Assembly: GCA_014529385.2 (NCBI GenBank)
Contig: CM043967.1
Location: 10,299,501 to 10,363,500 of the forward strand
Direction of reading: 5' to 3'
DNA length: 64,000 nucleotides
Source: Adiantum capillus-veneris
Taxonomy: Eukaryota > Streptophyta > Polypodiopsida > Polypodiales > Pteridaceae
A program made the translations under genes and the position numbers. The notes under the pieces were generated by a model. That model had not been told where the DNA came from, did no database searches, and saw nothing but the letters and a program-made list of their open reading frames with translations. Positions within the stretch are counted from its first letter, which is position 1, and the number at the start of each line of letters is the position of its first letter. Positions 32,324 through 46,151 of the stretch are shown piece after piece.

Positions 32324-34300
32324 GCCAAAGATAAATTTAGCCTAGGACCTAGATTCTCACAAGGATCCTTGCCATGGTGTTTGAAAATCTGTGGTATAAA
32401 GAGGATGGCCATTTGATGTGCCTTAATAGTCTTTTTGACAGGTATGTAATGTGCTTGTTTACTAAACTTGTCAACTCTTGTCCATATTTTTGTATCCCCA
32501 TGGATAGACTTGGGTAATCCAAAGATAAAATCCATGGATATACTCTCCCATGGTGAATTAGGAATTGGCAATGATTGGAGTAATCACGGTTGCTTCCTTT
32601 TATCATACTTGGTCTTTTGACATATAGCATGCTCATCTATCATAGAAGATAGATCATTGTAAGTTGCTATAGACACTACATTTACTTTTGGTCGTCGTGA
32701 TAGTACATTGGCCACTTAATTGTGCTTGCTAGCAATATGAGCAATATAAAAATTAAAATTTTAAGAAAATCTTCCACCTCATTTGTTTGTCAAAAAGCCT
32801 TGTTTGCGTCATGAAGTACTTTAAACTTTGGTGATCCGTTCGTAGGATGAATGGAGTCCCCAAAAGATAATGCTTCTATGTGTCAAGGGCATGTAAAGCA
32901 GCTAGTAGTTCCTTTTTGTATATGCCCAACACTTGCTCATAAAAATTGAGTTTTATACTTTTGTATGCTATGGAATGCCCTTCTTGAAGCAAAAATGCTC
33001 CAAGGAAATCTCCACAAGAATCACATTGGACCTCAAATGGTTTTGAGAGATCCGGTAGCGTAAGTACAAGTTGAGAGGTAAGCTTCACTTTGAGCTTCTT
33101 ATAAGCATTTTTTTCTTTTTCAATCCATGAATACATAACGTTATGCTTTGTTAAGTCATGTAATGGTCCTGGTATTTTCAAGTTTTGCTATGAAGCGTCT
33201 ATAGTATGCACACATACCAATAAAGCTTCGTGGCTAATGTAAATTCCTTGGGTTAGGCCATCCTTTTATTACCTCTAACGTTGTTGGATCCATACGGATA
33301 CCATCTTGAGAGATAATGTGACCTAAGTATTGAATCTCTTGAAGGAAAAATTCACTCTCCTTTTGATCAATAAAAAGTTTATTCTCCCTCAAAGCTTGAA
33401 AGATTACCTGGAGATGTTTCTTATGCTCCTCGAGAGAATTGGAGTAGATGATGATATCATCAATGAATACTCCATTGAACTTTCAATAGGCCTAAAAAAT
33501 TTCTCCATTAAGCGGTTGAATATGGTGGGAGCATTTGTCAAGCCTAAAGGAATGACAAGATATTTATAATAAAGACCAAATGTTGTACTAAATGCGGTCT
33601 TTACTATATCTTCATTGACTATCCTTATTTGATGGTAGCCACTTTTAAGGTCAACCCTACTGAAGTAGGTAGAGCCTTATAGCTTATCAAACAGATCTTC
33701 TACCCACGGTATGGGAAATTAGTTCTTGATAGTAATCTAATTTAGTGCTCTATAGTCAACACACATACGATATGTGCCATCTTTCTTTTGCAGTATTAGG
33801 ATGGATGAACAAAAGGGAGAGGAACTAGGCCTCACCATCCCCTTGTCTACTAGTTTATGCACTTGCCTCATAATCTCCTCTTGTTGAGCTTGAGAAACTC
33901 TATAAGGAGGCTTATTAGGCAGTGATCTGCCTAGTAGAAGCTCTATTATATGGTCATCATCCCCTTGTTTTGGAGGTAGCTCCATAGGGATGTCATCGAT
34001 AAAAACATCTTGGAATCTATTTAGAAAATTAGACAACTCTAATTTCTCTTGATTCCTACCACCTTGATTTGGTAAAAAATTAGGATCATCTATGGACTCT
34101 TTAACAAAAATAATGTACGTGGAAAGTGAGCTTTTCATTGACTTATCAAAAGCAGGTGAATTTACAAGAGGTATAGTACGACACGGCTCATTAGCATCTA
34201 TATACATGTTCTTTTCCCTGTAGGTGAAATAAGCTATCCTTTCATGGAACTTCATATTGGTAGCCATGTGGTTGAACCATGGTGCCCCTAGGATAACAAA
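32324..34300 (-). pseudogene. Element B pol fragment (protease end to integrase)
   Basis: In minus order: 34267-33737 carries the segment before RT and its N-terminus ([43 protein letters not shown]); the stretch to 33190 is RT with frameshifts; 33181-32876 is RNase H (FEVQCDSCGDFLGAFLLQEG, keeping the Asp lost in C); 32640-32339 is integrase (MDFIFGLPKSIHGDTKIWT). Very similar to element C, so the same family. The right edge stops matching C at about 34300 and no LTR follows; the left edge is the element A insertion point. Confidence 0.85.
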
Positions 34301-35148
34301 TAGTATACATCAACTACAACCTATGATGGTGTGAAATGCAAGACTTCAGGGATCTTTGTATGCCTAGTATACTGGTACAGACATCCAACCCTTGACTAGC
34401 AAGTCATTTTTAAAATATGCTCATCTTCTAAAACCAACCTTAGCCCCTTTATGAACCAATGGCTTTGTTGCAATGAGAATGACCCTGAAGAGATTCAATT
34501 GGTTTGACATCATACCTTTGCCTTTGGTATAGAATTTTAATTTGCAAGAAGTGAGTTAAGAATCACGTTCAACCCAAAAATAGGACTTGTGACTCTGTAA
34601 CCTTAGGTCAACTCACAAGGAGAAATAATTCCAGTCGACAGTAGGATACACTCCCTAGGGATATTCCTAGTCAAAATACTAAAGATGGTGCAATTTTTAC
34701 TATATACAAATTGTCCCGTCAGGAAATTAAAAAAGCCTAGTGGGCTGACTCACCCAAGTGGTTTTTGCAAGTTACCAGGAGGGTTACGTTAATATTTAAC
34801 ATAATCACGTGTTTTTCATGTGTAATAACTTAATGCCATTAACATGTTCATGTGCTAAGACCATATTAGGTATTTTGGTAAAAATCTCACATTATGGGAA
34901 TCTTCAAATCGACTAAATTCATGTAATTTGGGAATTTTCCACTTAAAGTGGGAAAAATTGAGGTGTGTGGTTAGTAAATAAAGTGAAAATCTCATAGGAT
35001 TGTGGTGTTGATAAACACCAAAAGTCAAGAGGATGTACAACACATGGATTTGAATAATGACTATGAATTACATAAAACAAAGGAAGATACAAAAAAGATT
35101 TTGTTTACAAATTGACTAGGATAGTCACAATAGAAGCTCCACATAATT
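34301..35148. other. Unassigned sequence
   Basis: No coding pattern, LTR end or tandem repeat seen. AT-rich, between the truncated element B and the DUF7869-like pseudogene. Confidence 0.5.
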
Positions 35149-38100
35149 CTACTCCACATTTGATACCATATCTGAACTTTGATCCAAGTGTGGTTGATGT
35201 GCACGAGTGAGGCCTTCTTTGGCTTTTAGAGCATGCCTTTCTGGAATCTTTATTCTAGAAAATGGTCCTTCTTTGTTGGGTCTCCAAGACCAAACAATTG
35301 CATCTACAGTTTCCCACACTTGTGGGTCCTTATAGTTGACAGCCCAATAACCCTTCCAACAATTACTGTAAGCTTGAGTATCTGTCATCCCACTTTTTCT
35401 CGCGCAAGGTGCCCAATATTGAATCGAGAGTTTTCTGTAGTTTGGTGATGTAGGCTCATTATCAATGTCAGATAAAGCCATTGCAAGCCACACTGGATAG
35501 ATTTCTGTGTCACTCGGAACAAGCATAAGAAAGTCACCTTGGTGCACATCAGACATAGGGTCAAACTCTTCCCTTGGCCTATCTCGTTGAGGCCCACAAA
35601 AATGATCGTTCAACTCTTCAAGGCCTAGGAATCTTTTTGCTCCTTGTTGCAAATTCACTGTAGTGCTTTGTAGGTGAGAATATTCTTGAGTTTTTGGCCA
35701 AAACATTTCATACAAGACTCCCTCTGATATGATTGCTTTTCCAATCTCTTCAATTACCTTACTCCAATAATCTATCACGGGTCTATAATATCGCGGAATA
35801 CTTGAACCATTCCCTAAATTTTTCCAAAATTTTATATAGTTCTTTAGCCCCAAAATGACTTCTTCAAGGGCCTTGACATACTCTGCCATTTGTACTAGAG
35901 GTGGATCTCCATGTGGTAACATTGGCTTGCCTTCTGTGTCTATTTTCCAAAGGCGAATACTTCCACTCCAACTTGATACACCTACATGTGCCTTATATTG
36001 CATCATTGGTGTCTCATCCTGCATAAAGAACTTGAACTAAAGCGGTTTGGAATGTCCAACAAGTATGTCTTGTCCATCACAAAGATAGCCATCACAATAT
36101 TGCTTGAAATCGGGGATCTTTGTGAGAAAAAATGGAGCTGGAGATGAAGATGAGATGTTTTGTAATGTATCCATCAAATGTGGCAAAGTATAGGTTTGTG
36201 TAACTCTCAACTTCTCTGAAAACCTACTAAACATGGCGTCTATGTCCTCATGTGTATGCCCAACCATTAAAAATCCCAGCTGGATGGTTTTGAAAACACC
36301 CCTTGCAACAAGCATTGACAAATAGGCAAATAAGTATCGGTTTTTGTTTTCCCTGCACAATTATCCAATTGTAGCAACAAGTTCTTTGGCAACCTGCGAA
36401 ATGTTGATCCCAATTCCTCTTCTGCAATTTCTGACGACTGCACAATGGGCTCTTTTCCATCACTCAAGTTATGGTAGTCCAAAGCATCCCTTGAGTTCAA
36501 AGCATGTAGTAGTGAAATATTGCTCCTTGGAAGTCCATTTGTTACTAGATCACCAAGAGGATGCTTATCTATCCTCTCTAGGTTATGTAAACAATTAGCA
36601 ATTGAGCCAATTGTAAGATTTGGATCAGCTGGCCACAAACCATTCAAGACAAAGTGTCCGTAATGACCTTCTCCATGTCCATGAGTGATCATGCCAATCA
36701 ATGCCACCTGCAGATTATATCTTGAATCCACACCCTTAGGAACAATGTGTAATCTAGGAATGGCAGTCTTCTTTTGATCCATCTTATCATGGATTATGCA
36801 TACATATTTTTGTGGTTGAGTTTCTGAATACGTGCGCCATACATAATATAGGCTTCTGCAACTCCCTTGTTGTGCAATGTTAACTTCTCTCTCCCTCAAG
36901 AGAAGAGCTCTCTCTTCAAGAGAAGGTTTAGCTTCTAACCTTGCCTTGATTGAGCTACAAATATTGCAGTTAGAGAACTCAATCGTCTTTGTTAAAGTGA
37001 CATGTGGGTACTCTTTGTTCCAAATTCTACCAAAAGAAGATAGGGATAGCTTCTTCTCGTAGCCCATTTGGTCAAGTGTCGTGTTGATTTCACATAAAAT
37101 ATCAACTTTTTTGTATGTTGATGGAATCACCAATTGAGTCTCTCTTGAGCCATCTAGCAGTGTTCTACTTCTATGTGGCATCTTCTCAGAGTTGTTTTCC
37201 ACAAACTCATTTAGTAGTGCTCTTGCTAAACTAGTATGTTGAAGTCCCCTTCTCAATGTACATGTGTTTCCATGTACATATTGGCGCACACCATTTTCAA
37301 AGTTCTCCTTGTATCGATAAAATGATATCTTTGGTATTCCATGTAGCTCATACCATGCTCTACAACAAACAATAGAGCCATTTAGCCTGAATTGGTATCG
37401 TGACTTCTCATCTTTCTAATAACATATAGAAAGAACATCATAAACATAATTAGTGCGTGATTTTTGAGACTCTCCCCAAAATTGTTGTCGTAACCTTGTC
37501 ACCATATCACGATCTACAAACTGGCAACATTTTTGTGCACAACAATCAATGCATGATACCCTTTGAATTGATTTGTTTGAAAGGTAAAAAGTGGAAGCTG
37601 GTGCTGCTTTTGATTTTTGAGTCCTGTTCATGAAAGTGTATCGTCTCTTCCTTGACAACTGGACAACATTACTCCCATCAAGTTTTTTTCCAACATTGTC
37701 ATCGTTGGATACATCCTCATATGTAGCATGCATGCCATCAATAGGAACAAAGCGTTGTAATGGGCTCCCATTCAACATTGTTGTCTGCTTGATGGGCCAC
37801 TTTAGCAAAGTGATGCTACCCACTTCAACCACATCATCAATGCTTGCATTTTCTCTTTCGATACCCACACCCACACAATCATGACCAAGTTCGTGAAAGT
37901 TGACATAATCATGTGGAAATACATATAAAATGGTCCCTTCATTCATGGTTTGCATCATTGTGTCATCTTTTAAAAGGACCCTCTGATTTCTCCAAGACTC
38001 TCGAATCACTCATTCAAATTCTGGGCTTGTCATAGGTATTGCATCTGTAACTAGAGGATCAGAATGATCATGTTCTTCATCACCATTGTAGCTTTCTTGT

Positions 38101-38376
38101 GGATCAATTAAGTTCCCATTTAACACAAAAGATTGCAAAAGAAGCTTTGACCATCGAACAACACTCCATAATGAGCCTTGGAGAGATGAAGTATCCATTG
38201 TAGGAAAAGGTAGGACCACATCCTTCAAGCATTCCTCCACTAGTATGGAGACATTTCCTTGCTCTATCTTTGTACCACCACAAGTGGAATCTGGATCTGT
38301 TCTACACACACAACCAATACCAACAATTTCATTGTCAAGTATCATATGTACTTTCTCCCCAGATTCGAAGTCTATC
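35149..38376 (-). pseudogene. DUF7869-like transposase-type protein, broken
   Basis: Minus pieces 38345-38010, 38009-37416 and 37289-36267 share one frame, split by in-frame TGA (38010-38012) and TAG (37414-37416). A one-base shift near 36350 leads to 36360-36037 and, after an in-frame TAG (36037-36039), 36024-35149. Motifs: VGIGCVCRTDP and GGTKIEQGNV; a cysteine cluster CIDCCAQKCC; HDKMDQKK (residues 168-175 of the 340-residue piece); LLLQLDNC; RENKNRYLFAYLSML; GVFKTIQLGF; VGHTHEDIDAMFSRFS. LQLDNC..ENKN with GHTHEDID is the hallmark of proteins annotated DUF7869 in plants and other eukaryotes. The spaced acids suggest an RNase H-fold nuclease, but that is inference. A splice-acceptor-like TTTTTCACTTACAG precedes codons at 38376; upstream exons are not visible because satellite starts at about 38460. 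Confidence 0.75.
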
Positions 38377-38459
38377 CTGTAAGTGAAAAAGATTACATTG
38401 TTAAATCCATAGTTATAGAAAAATACTCTTCAAACAAAAAATCATGCTACAACATGAAA

Positions 38460-40570
38460 AAGGTTTGCATAGGTTGGACAAGTGGTGAACCTTGAGACCA
38501 AATCCTCCTTGCTATATTAATGGAAGCAAGGTTGGAAATTATGGTGGATCTTGAAACCAAAGCATCCTTGCTATATTAGAGCATAGGTTGGACAAGTGGT
38601 GGACCTAGTTGTAATACCCACTGCCACCTATCAACTATTATAGGACTATGCTTTCCAATGTCCAAGTATCCCTTGAGTTTTGCAAGGTTGAACACGTGGT
38701 GGAACTTGAAACAAAAATCCACTTTCTATATCAGAGCATAGATTGGACAAGTGGTGGACCTAGTTATAATGGCCAATATCCAAGGTGAAATACCTTAGGA
38801 CCTTGCTACCTTGCTTGCCAATGTTTACGTAGCCCCTCATTTCTTTAATGGAAGCAAGGTTGGACAAGTGGTGGACCTTGAAACCAAATCCTCTTTGCTA
38901 TATTAGAGCATACGTTGGACCTAGTTGTAATACCCACTGCCACCTATCAACTATTGTAGGACTATGATTTCCAATGTCCAAGTATCCCTTGAGTCTTTCA
39001 AGGTTGAACACGTGTGGACCTTGAAACGAAAATCCCCTTTCTATATCAGAGCATAGCTTGGAAAAGTGGTGGACCTAGTTATAATGCCCAATATCCAAGG
39101 TGAAATACCTTAGGACCTTGCTACCTTGCTTGCCAATGTTTACGTAGCCCCTCATTTCTTTAATGGAAGCAAGGTTGGACAAGTGGTGGACCTTGAAACC
39201 AAAGCCTCTTTGCTATATTAGAGCATAGGTTGGACCTAGTTGTAATACCCACTGCCACCTATCAACTACTGTAGGACTATGCTTTCCAATGTCCAAGTAT
39301 CCCTTGAGTCTTTCAAGGTTGAACACGTGGTGGACCTTGAAACGAAAATCCCCTTTCTATATCAGAGCATAGCTTGGACAAGTGGTGGACCTAGTTATAA
39401 TGCCCAATATCCAAGGTGAAATACCTTAGGACCTTGCTGCCTTGCTTGCCAATGTTTACGTAGACCCTCATTTCTTTAATGGAAGCAAGGTTGGACAAGT
39501 GGTGGACCTTGAAACCAAAGCCTCTTTGCTATATTAGAGCATAGGTTGGACCTAGTTGTAATACCCAATGCCACCTATCAACTACTGTAGGACTATGCTT
39601 TCCAATGTCCAAGTATCCCTTGAGTCTTTCAAGGTTGAACACGTGGTGGACCTTGAAACAAAAATCCCCTTTCTATATCAGAGCATAGCTTGGACAAGTG
39701 GTGGACCTAGTTATAATGCCCAATATCCAAGGTGAAATACCTTAGGACCTTGCTACCTTGCTTGCCAATGTTTACGTAGCCCCTCATTTCTTTAATGGAA
39801 GCAAGGTTGGACAAGTGGTGGACCTTGAAACCAAAGCCTCTTTGCTATATGAGAGCATAGGTTGGACCTAGTTGTAATACCCACTGCCACCTATCAACTA
39901 CTATAGGACTATGCTTTCCAATTTCCAAGTATCCCTTGAGTCTTGCAAGGTTGAACACGTGGTGGACCTTGAAGCGAAAATCCCCTTTCTATATTAGAGC
40001 ATAGCTTGGACAAGTGGTGGACCTAGTTATAATGCCCCTCCTTTCTTTAATGGAAGAAAGGTTGGAAAAGTGGTGAATCTTGAAACCCAAACCCTTTGGC
40101 TATATATAGAGGATAGCTTGGACAAGTGGTGGGCTTAGTTGTAGTATCCAATGTCCAAGGTCCAAGGTGAACTATGTAAAGACCTTACTTCAAAAAACAA
40201 AGTCATACAAGTGGTTCTCCTTGAAACCAAAACCTCCTTAGTGTATTAGAACATAGCTTGGAGAAGTGGTGGACTTAGTTGTAATGGTGAATGTCCAAAG
40301 CAAACTATTATAGGACCTTGCTTCCCAAATCAAGTTTGGACAAGTGGTGGATCTTGAAACCGAAACCCCCTTACTCTATTAGAGCATAGCTTAGATAAGT
40401 GGTGGACCTAGCTGTCATGGAAAATGTTCAATGTGAACTGCTACAGGACCTTGCTATTAAATGTCTAAGTAGAGCTAGCTTCTTTACTGGAATCAAGGTT
40501 GGGAAAGTGGTGCATCTTGAAACCAAAAGCCCTTTATTGTATTAGAGCATAGCTTGGACAAGTAAGGGAC
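38460..40570. repeat. Satellite, about 316-bp period
   Basis: ATGTTTACGTAG recurs at 38821, 39136, 39452 and 39768 (spacings 315, 316, 316). Each unit contains two or three subunits built on TTGGACAAGTGGTGGACCT. Order decays after about 40030, where degenerate copies of the core continue to about 40570. Confidence 0.9.
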
Positions 40571-41400
40571 CTAGTTGTTTAATGTGTGATGTCCAAGAAA
40601 AGTATTACAAGACCTTGATTTCCAATATTTGAATTGGTCAAGTGGTTAAAACTAAGTATAAAACTTTGACCATTTTCTTCTCGAATTGCCAAAAAGCTAG
40701 TTTTAGACACCCCTAAATGAAAATGGTTTAGGGTGGCCTTAAACAACGTTTTTTCAAAGACTTGAACAAAAGGGCTGCCGAAGAGTAATGACAATTTATT
40801 ATGGCTTGAAGTGCCTGAGTATGTGAAAACAAGCCTAGGTTTTCCAGGAGGCAAAAGGTGACAAAAAAGAAGTGTTGTCTCTTATGACATAATAAGAACA
40901 TTGGAAACTTAGGATTGACCATGTGGCCTAAACTTTGGCAAGTGAAGTGGTGGCCAAGTTTTGTGGCACAGTGTGCACTTGGTCCTATATGTGTTGACCA
41001 CTTGGCTAAATCTAGGACCATAAGGCCAAACCTTTGGCACCTTAAATATAGTATGGGACATAATCTAGATTTGCTAAAGTAAATTAGTAGTATAGTTAAT
41101 ATATTAATATTTGTATTATATTTAAGTATATGCTAAATATAATTTATGTTCAAACTTTCACTGATGAAGAATGTTCCCATTTAGCACTCCAGATGCGGGG
41201 ACTTACGGCAATGCCACAATGGGGTGCATCTGACGAGGCAGCGCTTCCACGTGAGGTTTGGGGGTAGCGCTCTTGATGGGGATGTGGAATATAGCGCTCT
41301 CGATGGCGAGGCTTGGGAGGCTGATTTTGGGATATTGTTCCGGGGGGGGGGGTCTTAGGGCAGCGCCACGAGCGGGGTCAAGGGGCTTGAATAAATCTTG
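40571..41400. other. Spacer between satellites with GC-rich island
   Basis: 40571-41160 is AT-rich and unassigned. 41180-41390 is GC-rich with four AGCGC[TC] motifs (near 41238, 41267, 41294 and 41364) and a run of eleven G at 41342-41352. The satellite core resumes at about 41400. No gene supported. Confidence 0.55.
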
Positions 41401-44400
41401 AGACCAAACCACTCATGCTACTAGCGTTAATAGGTTGGAGAAGTGGTGGACCTTGAATGTAAACCCCCCATGTTTCAATAAAGTTAGCTTCGACAAATGG
41501 TGGAGCATCCTTCTCTGCATGTTTCAATGGAGCCTAGCTTGGACAAGTGGTGGAACTTTGCTTCTCTCTATCTTTCAATAGAGTTAGCTTGGACAAGTGG
41601 TGGACCTTGGAACCAAACCCCCATGTAAAACCTATCATGGTCACTCCAAGTGGTTAGAAAGAATAACCTTTACGATATAGTCTTATAGGTTGGACAAGTG
41701 GCGGACCTTAACACCCAAATATTCTTAATATAATGACATAGAGTAGACAATGGTGAATCTTGAGAGCAAACCACTCATGCTACTAGCGATAATAGGTTGG
41801 ACAAGTGGTGGACCTTGACTGTAAACTCCCCAGGTACAAAATAACGTGGGTTGAAGGTATTTCGATGGATGCTAGCATCTTGGAGACATGGTGCAGCTTG
41901 CTTCTCTTCATGTATCAATGGACCGTGACTGTAAACTCCCCATGTACAAAATAACGTGGGTTGAAGGTATTTCGATGGATGCAGCATCTTGGAGACATGG
42001 TGCAGCTTCCTTCTCTCCATGTTTCAATGGACCCTAGCTTGGACAAGTGGTGGACCTTTGCTTATCTCTATGTTTCAATAGAGTTAGCTTGGACAAGTGG
42101 TCGACCTTGGAACCAAACCCCCATGTAAACACTATCATGGTCACTCCAAGTGGTGAGAAAGAATAACCCTTAAGATATAGCCTTATAGGTTGGACAAGTG
42201 GTGGACCTTAACACCCAAATATTCTTAATATAATGAGAAAGAGTGAAAAAGTGGTGAATCTTGAGACCAAACCACTCATGCTACTAGCGTTAATAGGTTG
42301 GACAAGTGGTGGACCTTGAATGTAAACCCCCCATGTTTCAATAGAGTTAGCTTCGACAAATGGTGGAGCATCCTTATCTCCATGTTTCAATGGAGCCTAG
42401 CTTGGACAAGTGGTGGACCATTGCTTCTCTCTATGAGAAGAATATAGTTAGCTTGGATGAGTGGTGGACCTTGGAACCAAACCCCCATGTAAAACCTATC
42501 ATGGTCACTCCAAGTGGTTAGAAAGAAAAACCTTTAAGATATAGTCTTATAGGTTGGACAAGTGGTGGACCTTAACACCCAGATATTCTTAATATAATGA
42601 CATAGAGTGGAAAAGTGGTGAATCTTGAGAGCAAACCACTCATGCTACTAGCGATAATAGGGTGGACAAGTGGTGGACCTTGACTGTAAACTCCCCATGT
42701 ACAAAATAATGTGGGTTTAAGGTATTTCGATGGAGTCTAGCATCTTGGAGACATGGTGCAGCTTGCTTCTCTTCATGTTTCAATGGAGTCTATCTTGGAC
42801 AAATGGTGGAGCATCCTTCTCTCCATGTTTCAATGGACCCTAGCTTGGACAAGTGGTGGAACTTTGCTTCTCTCTATGTTTCAATAGAGTTACCTTAGAC
42901 AAATGGTGGACCTTGGAACCAAACCCCCATGTAATACCTATCAAGGTCACTCCAAGTGGTGAGAAAGAATAACCCTTAAGATATAGCCTTATAGGTTTGA
43001 CAAGTGGTGGACCTTAACACCCAGATATTCTTAATATAATAACATAGAGTGAAAAAGTGGTGAATCTTGAGACCAAACCACTCATGCTACTAGCGTTAAT
43101 AGGTTGGAGAAGTAGTGGACCTTGAATGGAAACCCCCCATGCTTCAATAGAGTTAGCTTTGACAAATGGTGGAGCATCCTTCTGTACATGTTTCAATGGA
43201 GCCTAGCTTGGACAGGTGGTGGACCTTTGCTTCTCTCTATGAGAAGAATAGAGTTAGCTTGGACAAGTGGTGGACCTTGGAACCAAACCCCCATGTAAAA
43301 CCTATCATGGTCACTCCAAGTGGTTAGAAAGAATAACCTTTAAGATATAGTCTTATAGGTTGGACAAGTTGTGGACCTTAACACCCAGATATTCTCAATA
43401 TAATGACATAGAGTGAAAAAGTGGTGAATCTTGAGAGTAAACCACTCATGCTACTAGCGATAATAGGTTGGACAAGTGGTGGACCTTGACTGTAAACTCC
43501 CCATGTACAAAATAACGTGGGTTTAAGGTATTTCGATGGAAGCTAGCATCTTGTAGACATGGTGCAGCTTGCTTCTCTTTATGTTTCAATGGAGCGTATC
43601 TTGGACAAATGGTGGAGCATCCTTCTCCATGTTTCAATGGAGCCTAGCTTGGACAAGTGATGTACCTTGGAACCAAACCCCCATGTAAAACCTATCATGG
43701 TCACTCCAAGTGGTCAGAAAGAATAACCTTTAAGATATAGTCTTATAGGTTGGACAAGTGGTGGACCTTAACACCCATATATTCTTAATATAATGACATA
43801 GAGTGGAAAAGTGGTGAATCCTTAGAGTAAACCACTCATGCTACTAGCGATAATAGATTGGACAAGTGGTGGACCTTGACTGTAAACTCCCCATGTACAA
43901 AATAACATGGGTTTAAGGTATTTCGATGGAGGCTAGCATCTTGGAGACATGGTGCAACTTGATTCTCTTCATGTTTCAATGGAGTCTATCTTGGACAAAT
44001 GGTGGAGCATTTTTTCTCTACATGTTTCAATGGACCCTGGCTTGGACAAGTGGTGGACCTTTGCTTATCTCTATGTTTCAATAGAGTTAGCTTGGACAAG
44101 TGGTGGACCTTGGAACCAAACCCCCATGTAAAACCTATCATGGTTACTCCAAGTGGTGATAAAAAATAACCCTTAAGATATAGCCTTATAGGTTGGACAA
44201 GTGGTGGACCTTAACACCCTGATATTCTTAATATAATGACATGGAGTGAAAAAGTGGTGAATCTTGAGACCAAACCACTCATGCTACTAGCGTTAATAGG
44301 TTGGACAAGTGGTGGACCTTGAATGTAAACCCCCCATGTTTCAATAGAGTTAGGCTCGACAAATGGTGGAGCATCCTTCTCTCCATGTTTCAATGGAGCC

Positions 44401-45803
44401 TAGCTTGGACAAGTGGTGGACCTTTGTTTCTCTCAATGAGAAGAATAGAGTTAGCTTGGATAAGTGGTGGACCTTGGAACCAAACACCCATGTAAAACCT
44501 ATCATGGTCACTCCAAGTGGTTAGAAAGAAAAACATTTAAGATATAGTCTTATAGGTTGGACAAGTGGTGGACCTTAACACCCAGATATTCTTAATGTAA
44601 TGACATAGAGTGGAAAAGTGGTGAATCTGGAGAGCAAACCACTCATGCTACTAGTGATAATAGGTTGGACAAGTGGTGGACCTTGACTATTAACTGCCCA
44701 TGTACAAAATAACGTGGGTTTAAGGTATTTCGATGGAGGCTAGCATCTTGGAGACATGGTGCAGCTTGCTGCTCTTCATGTTTCAATGGAGTCTATCTTG
44801 GACAAATGGTGGAGCATTTTTTCTCTACATGTTTCAATGGACCGTAGCTTGGACAAGTGGTGGACCTTTGATTATCTCTATGTTTCAATAGAGTAAGCTT
44901 GGACAAGTGGTGGACCTTGGAACCAAACCCCCATGTAAAACCTATCATGGTCACTCCAAGTGGTGAGAAAGAATAACCCTTAAGATATAGCCTTATAGGT
45001 TGGACAAGTGGTGGACCTTTGCTTCTCTCTATCTTTCAATAGAGTAAGCTTGGACAAGTGGTGAGAAAGAATAACCCTTATGATATAGCTTTATAGGTTG
45101 GACAAGTGGTGGACCTTAACACCCAGATATTCTTAATATAATGACATAGAGTGAAAAAGTGGTGAATCTTGAGACCAAACCACTCATGCTACTAGCGTTA
45201 ATAGGTTGGAGAAGTGGTGGACCTTGAATGTAAATCCCCCATGTTTCAATAGAGTTAGCTTCGACAAATGGTAGTGCATCCTTCTCTACATGTTTCAATG
45301 GAGCCTACCTTGGAGAAGTGGTGGACCTTTGCTTCCCTCTATCTTTCAATAGAGTTAGCTTGGACAAGTGGTGGACCTTGGAACCAAACCCCCATGTAAA
45401 ACCTATCATGGTCACTCCAAGTGGTCAGAAAGAATAACCTTTAAGATATATTCTTATAGGTTGGACAAGTGGTGGACCTTAACACCCAGATATTCTTAAT
45501 ATAATCACATAGAGTGGAAAAGTGGTGAATCTTGAGAGCAAACCACTCATGCTACTAGTGATAATAGGTTGGACAAGTGGTGGACCTTGACAATAAACTC
45601 CCCATGTACAAAATAATGTGGGTTTAAGGTATTTCGATGGAGGCTAGCATCTTGGAGACATGGTGCAGCTTGCTTCTCTTCATGTTTCAATGGAGTCTAT
45701 CTTGGACAAATGGTGGAGCATCCTTCTCTCCATGTTTCAATGGACCGTAGCTTCGACAAGTGGTGGACCTTGGAACCAAACCCCCATGTAAAACCTATCA
45801 TGG
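41400..45803. repeat. Satellite, about 805-bp higher-order repeat, left block
   Basis: Monomers of about 50-105 bp, each starting near G[GC]TTGGACAAGTGGTGGA, are arranged in two half-units of about 400 bp. Equivalent positions recur at 42208 and 43014 (806 bp); the next copies at 44211 and 45116 show irregular spacing, indicating internal deletions and duplications. Interrupted at 45803 by element E. Confidence 0.9.
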
Positions 45804-46137
45804 TGTTTTAGGGCAAAACTACTCCCCTGTTTATGCTTACAAGCACGACACAGACAACATATTTATCATCCGATGACACGACTAACCCGTAGGTGCACGT
45901 AGGCAATCTCGTTAGGTTGTCAAGCTGAGACCAATCTACACATACGCACTTTTATGATGCATCAATCACTAACCCTGGTAGAATGCAACCCACTCTATCC
46001 CTAAACGCTCGCAACACTGTTTACACTTCCAATGAACTCAGAATCGCATCAAACTTACTAGGCACCATCCTCTCACTAGGATATACTTACCTATAAGTCT
46101 AATCTCACCAGGTTTGAACCCTAGTTATCTCGAATAT

Positions 46138-46151
46138 AGTCGCGATAGACT
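46138..46151 (-). promoter_or_regulatory. AGTCTATCGCGACT motif in E LTR
   Basis: Same 13-mer as in the LTR of element A, same transcript orientation, about 365 bp after the TATA box. Also at 57811-57824 in the 5' LTR. Confidence 0.6.
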
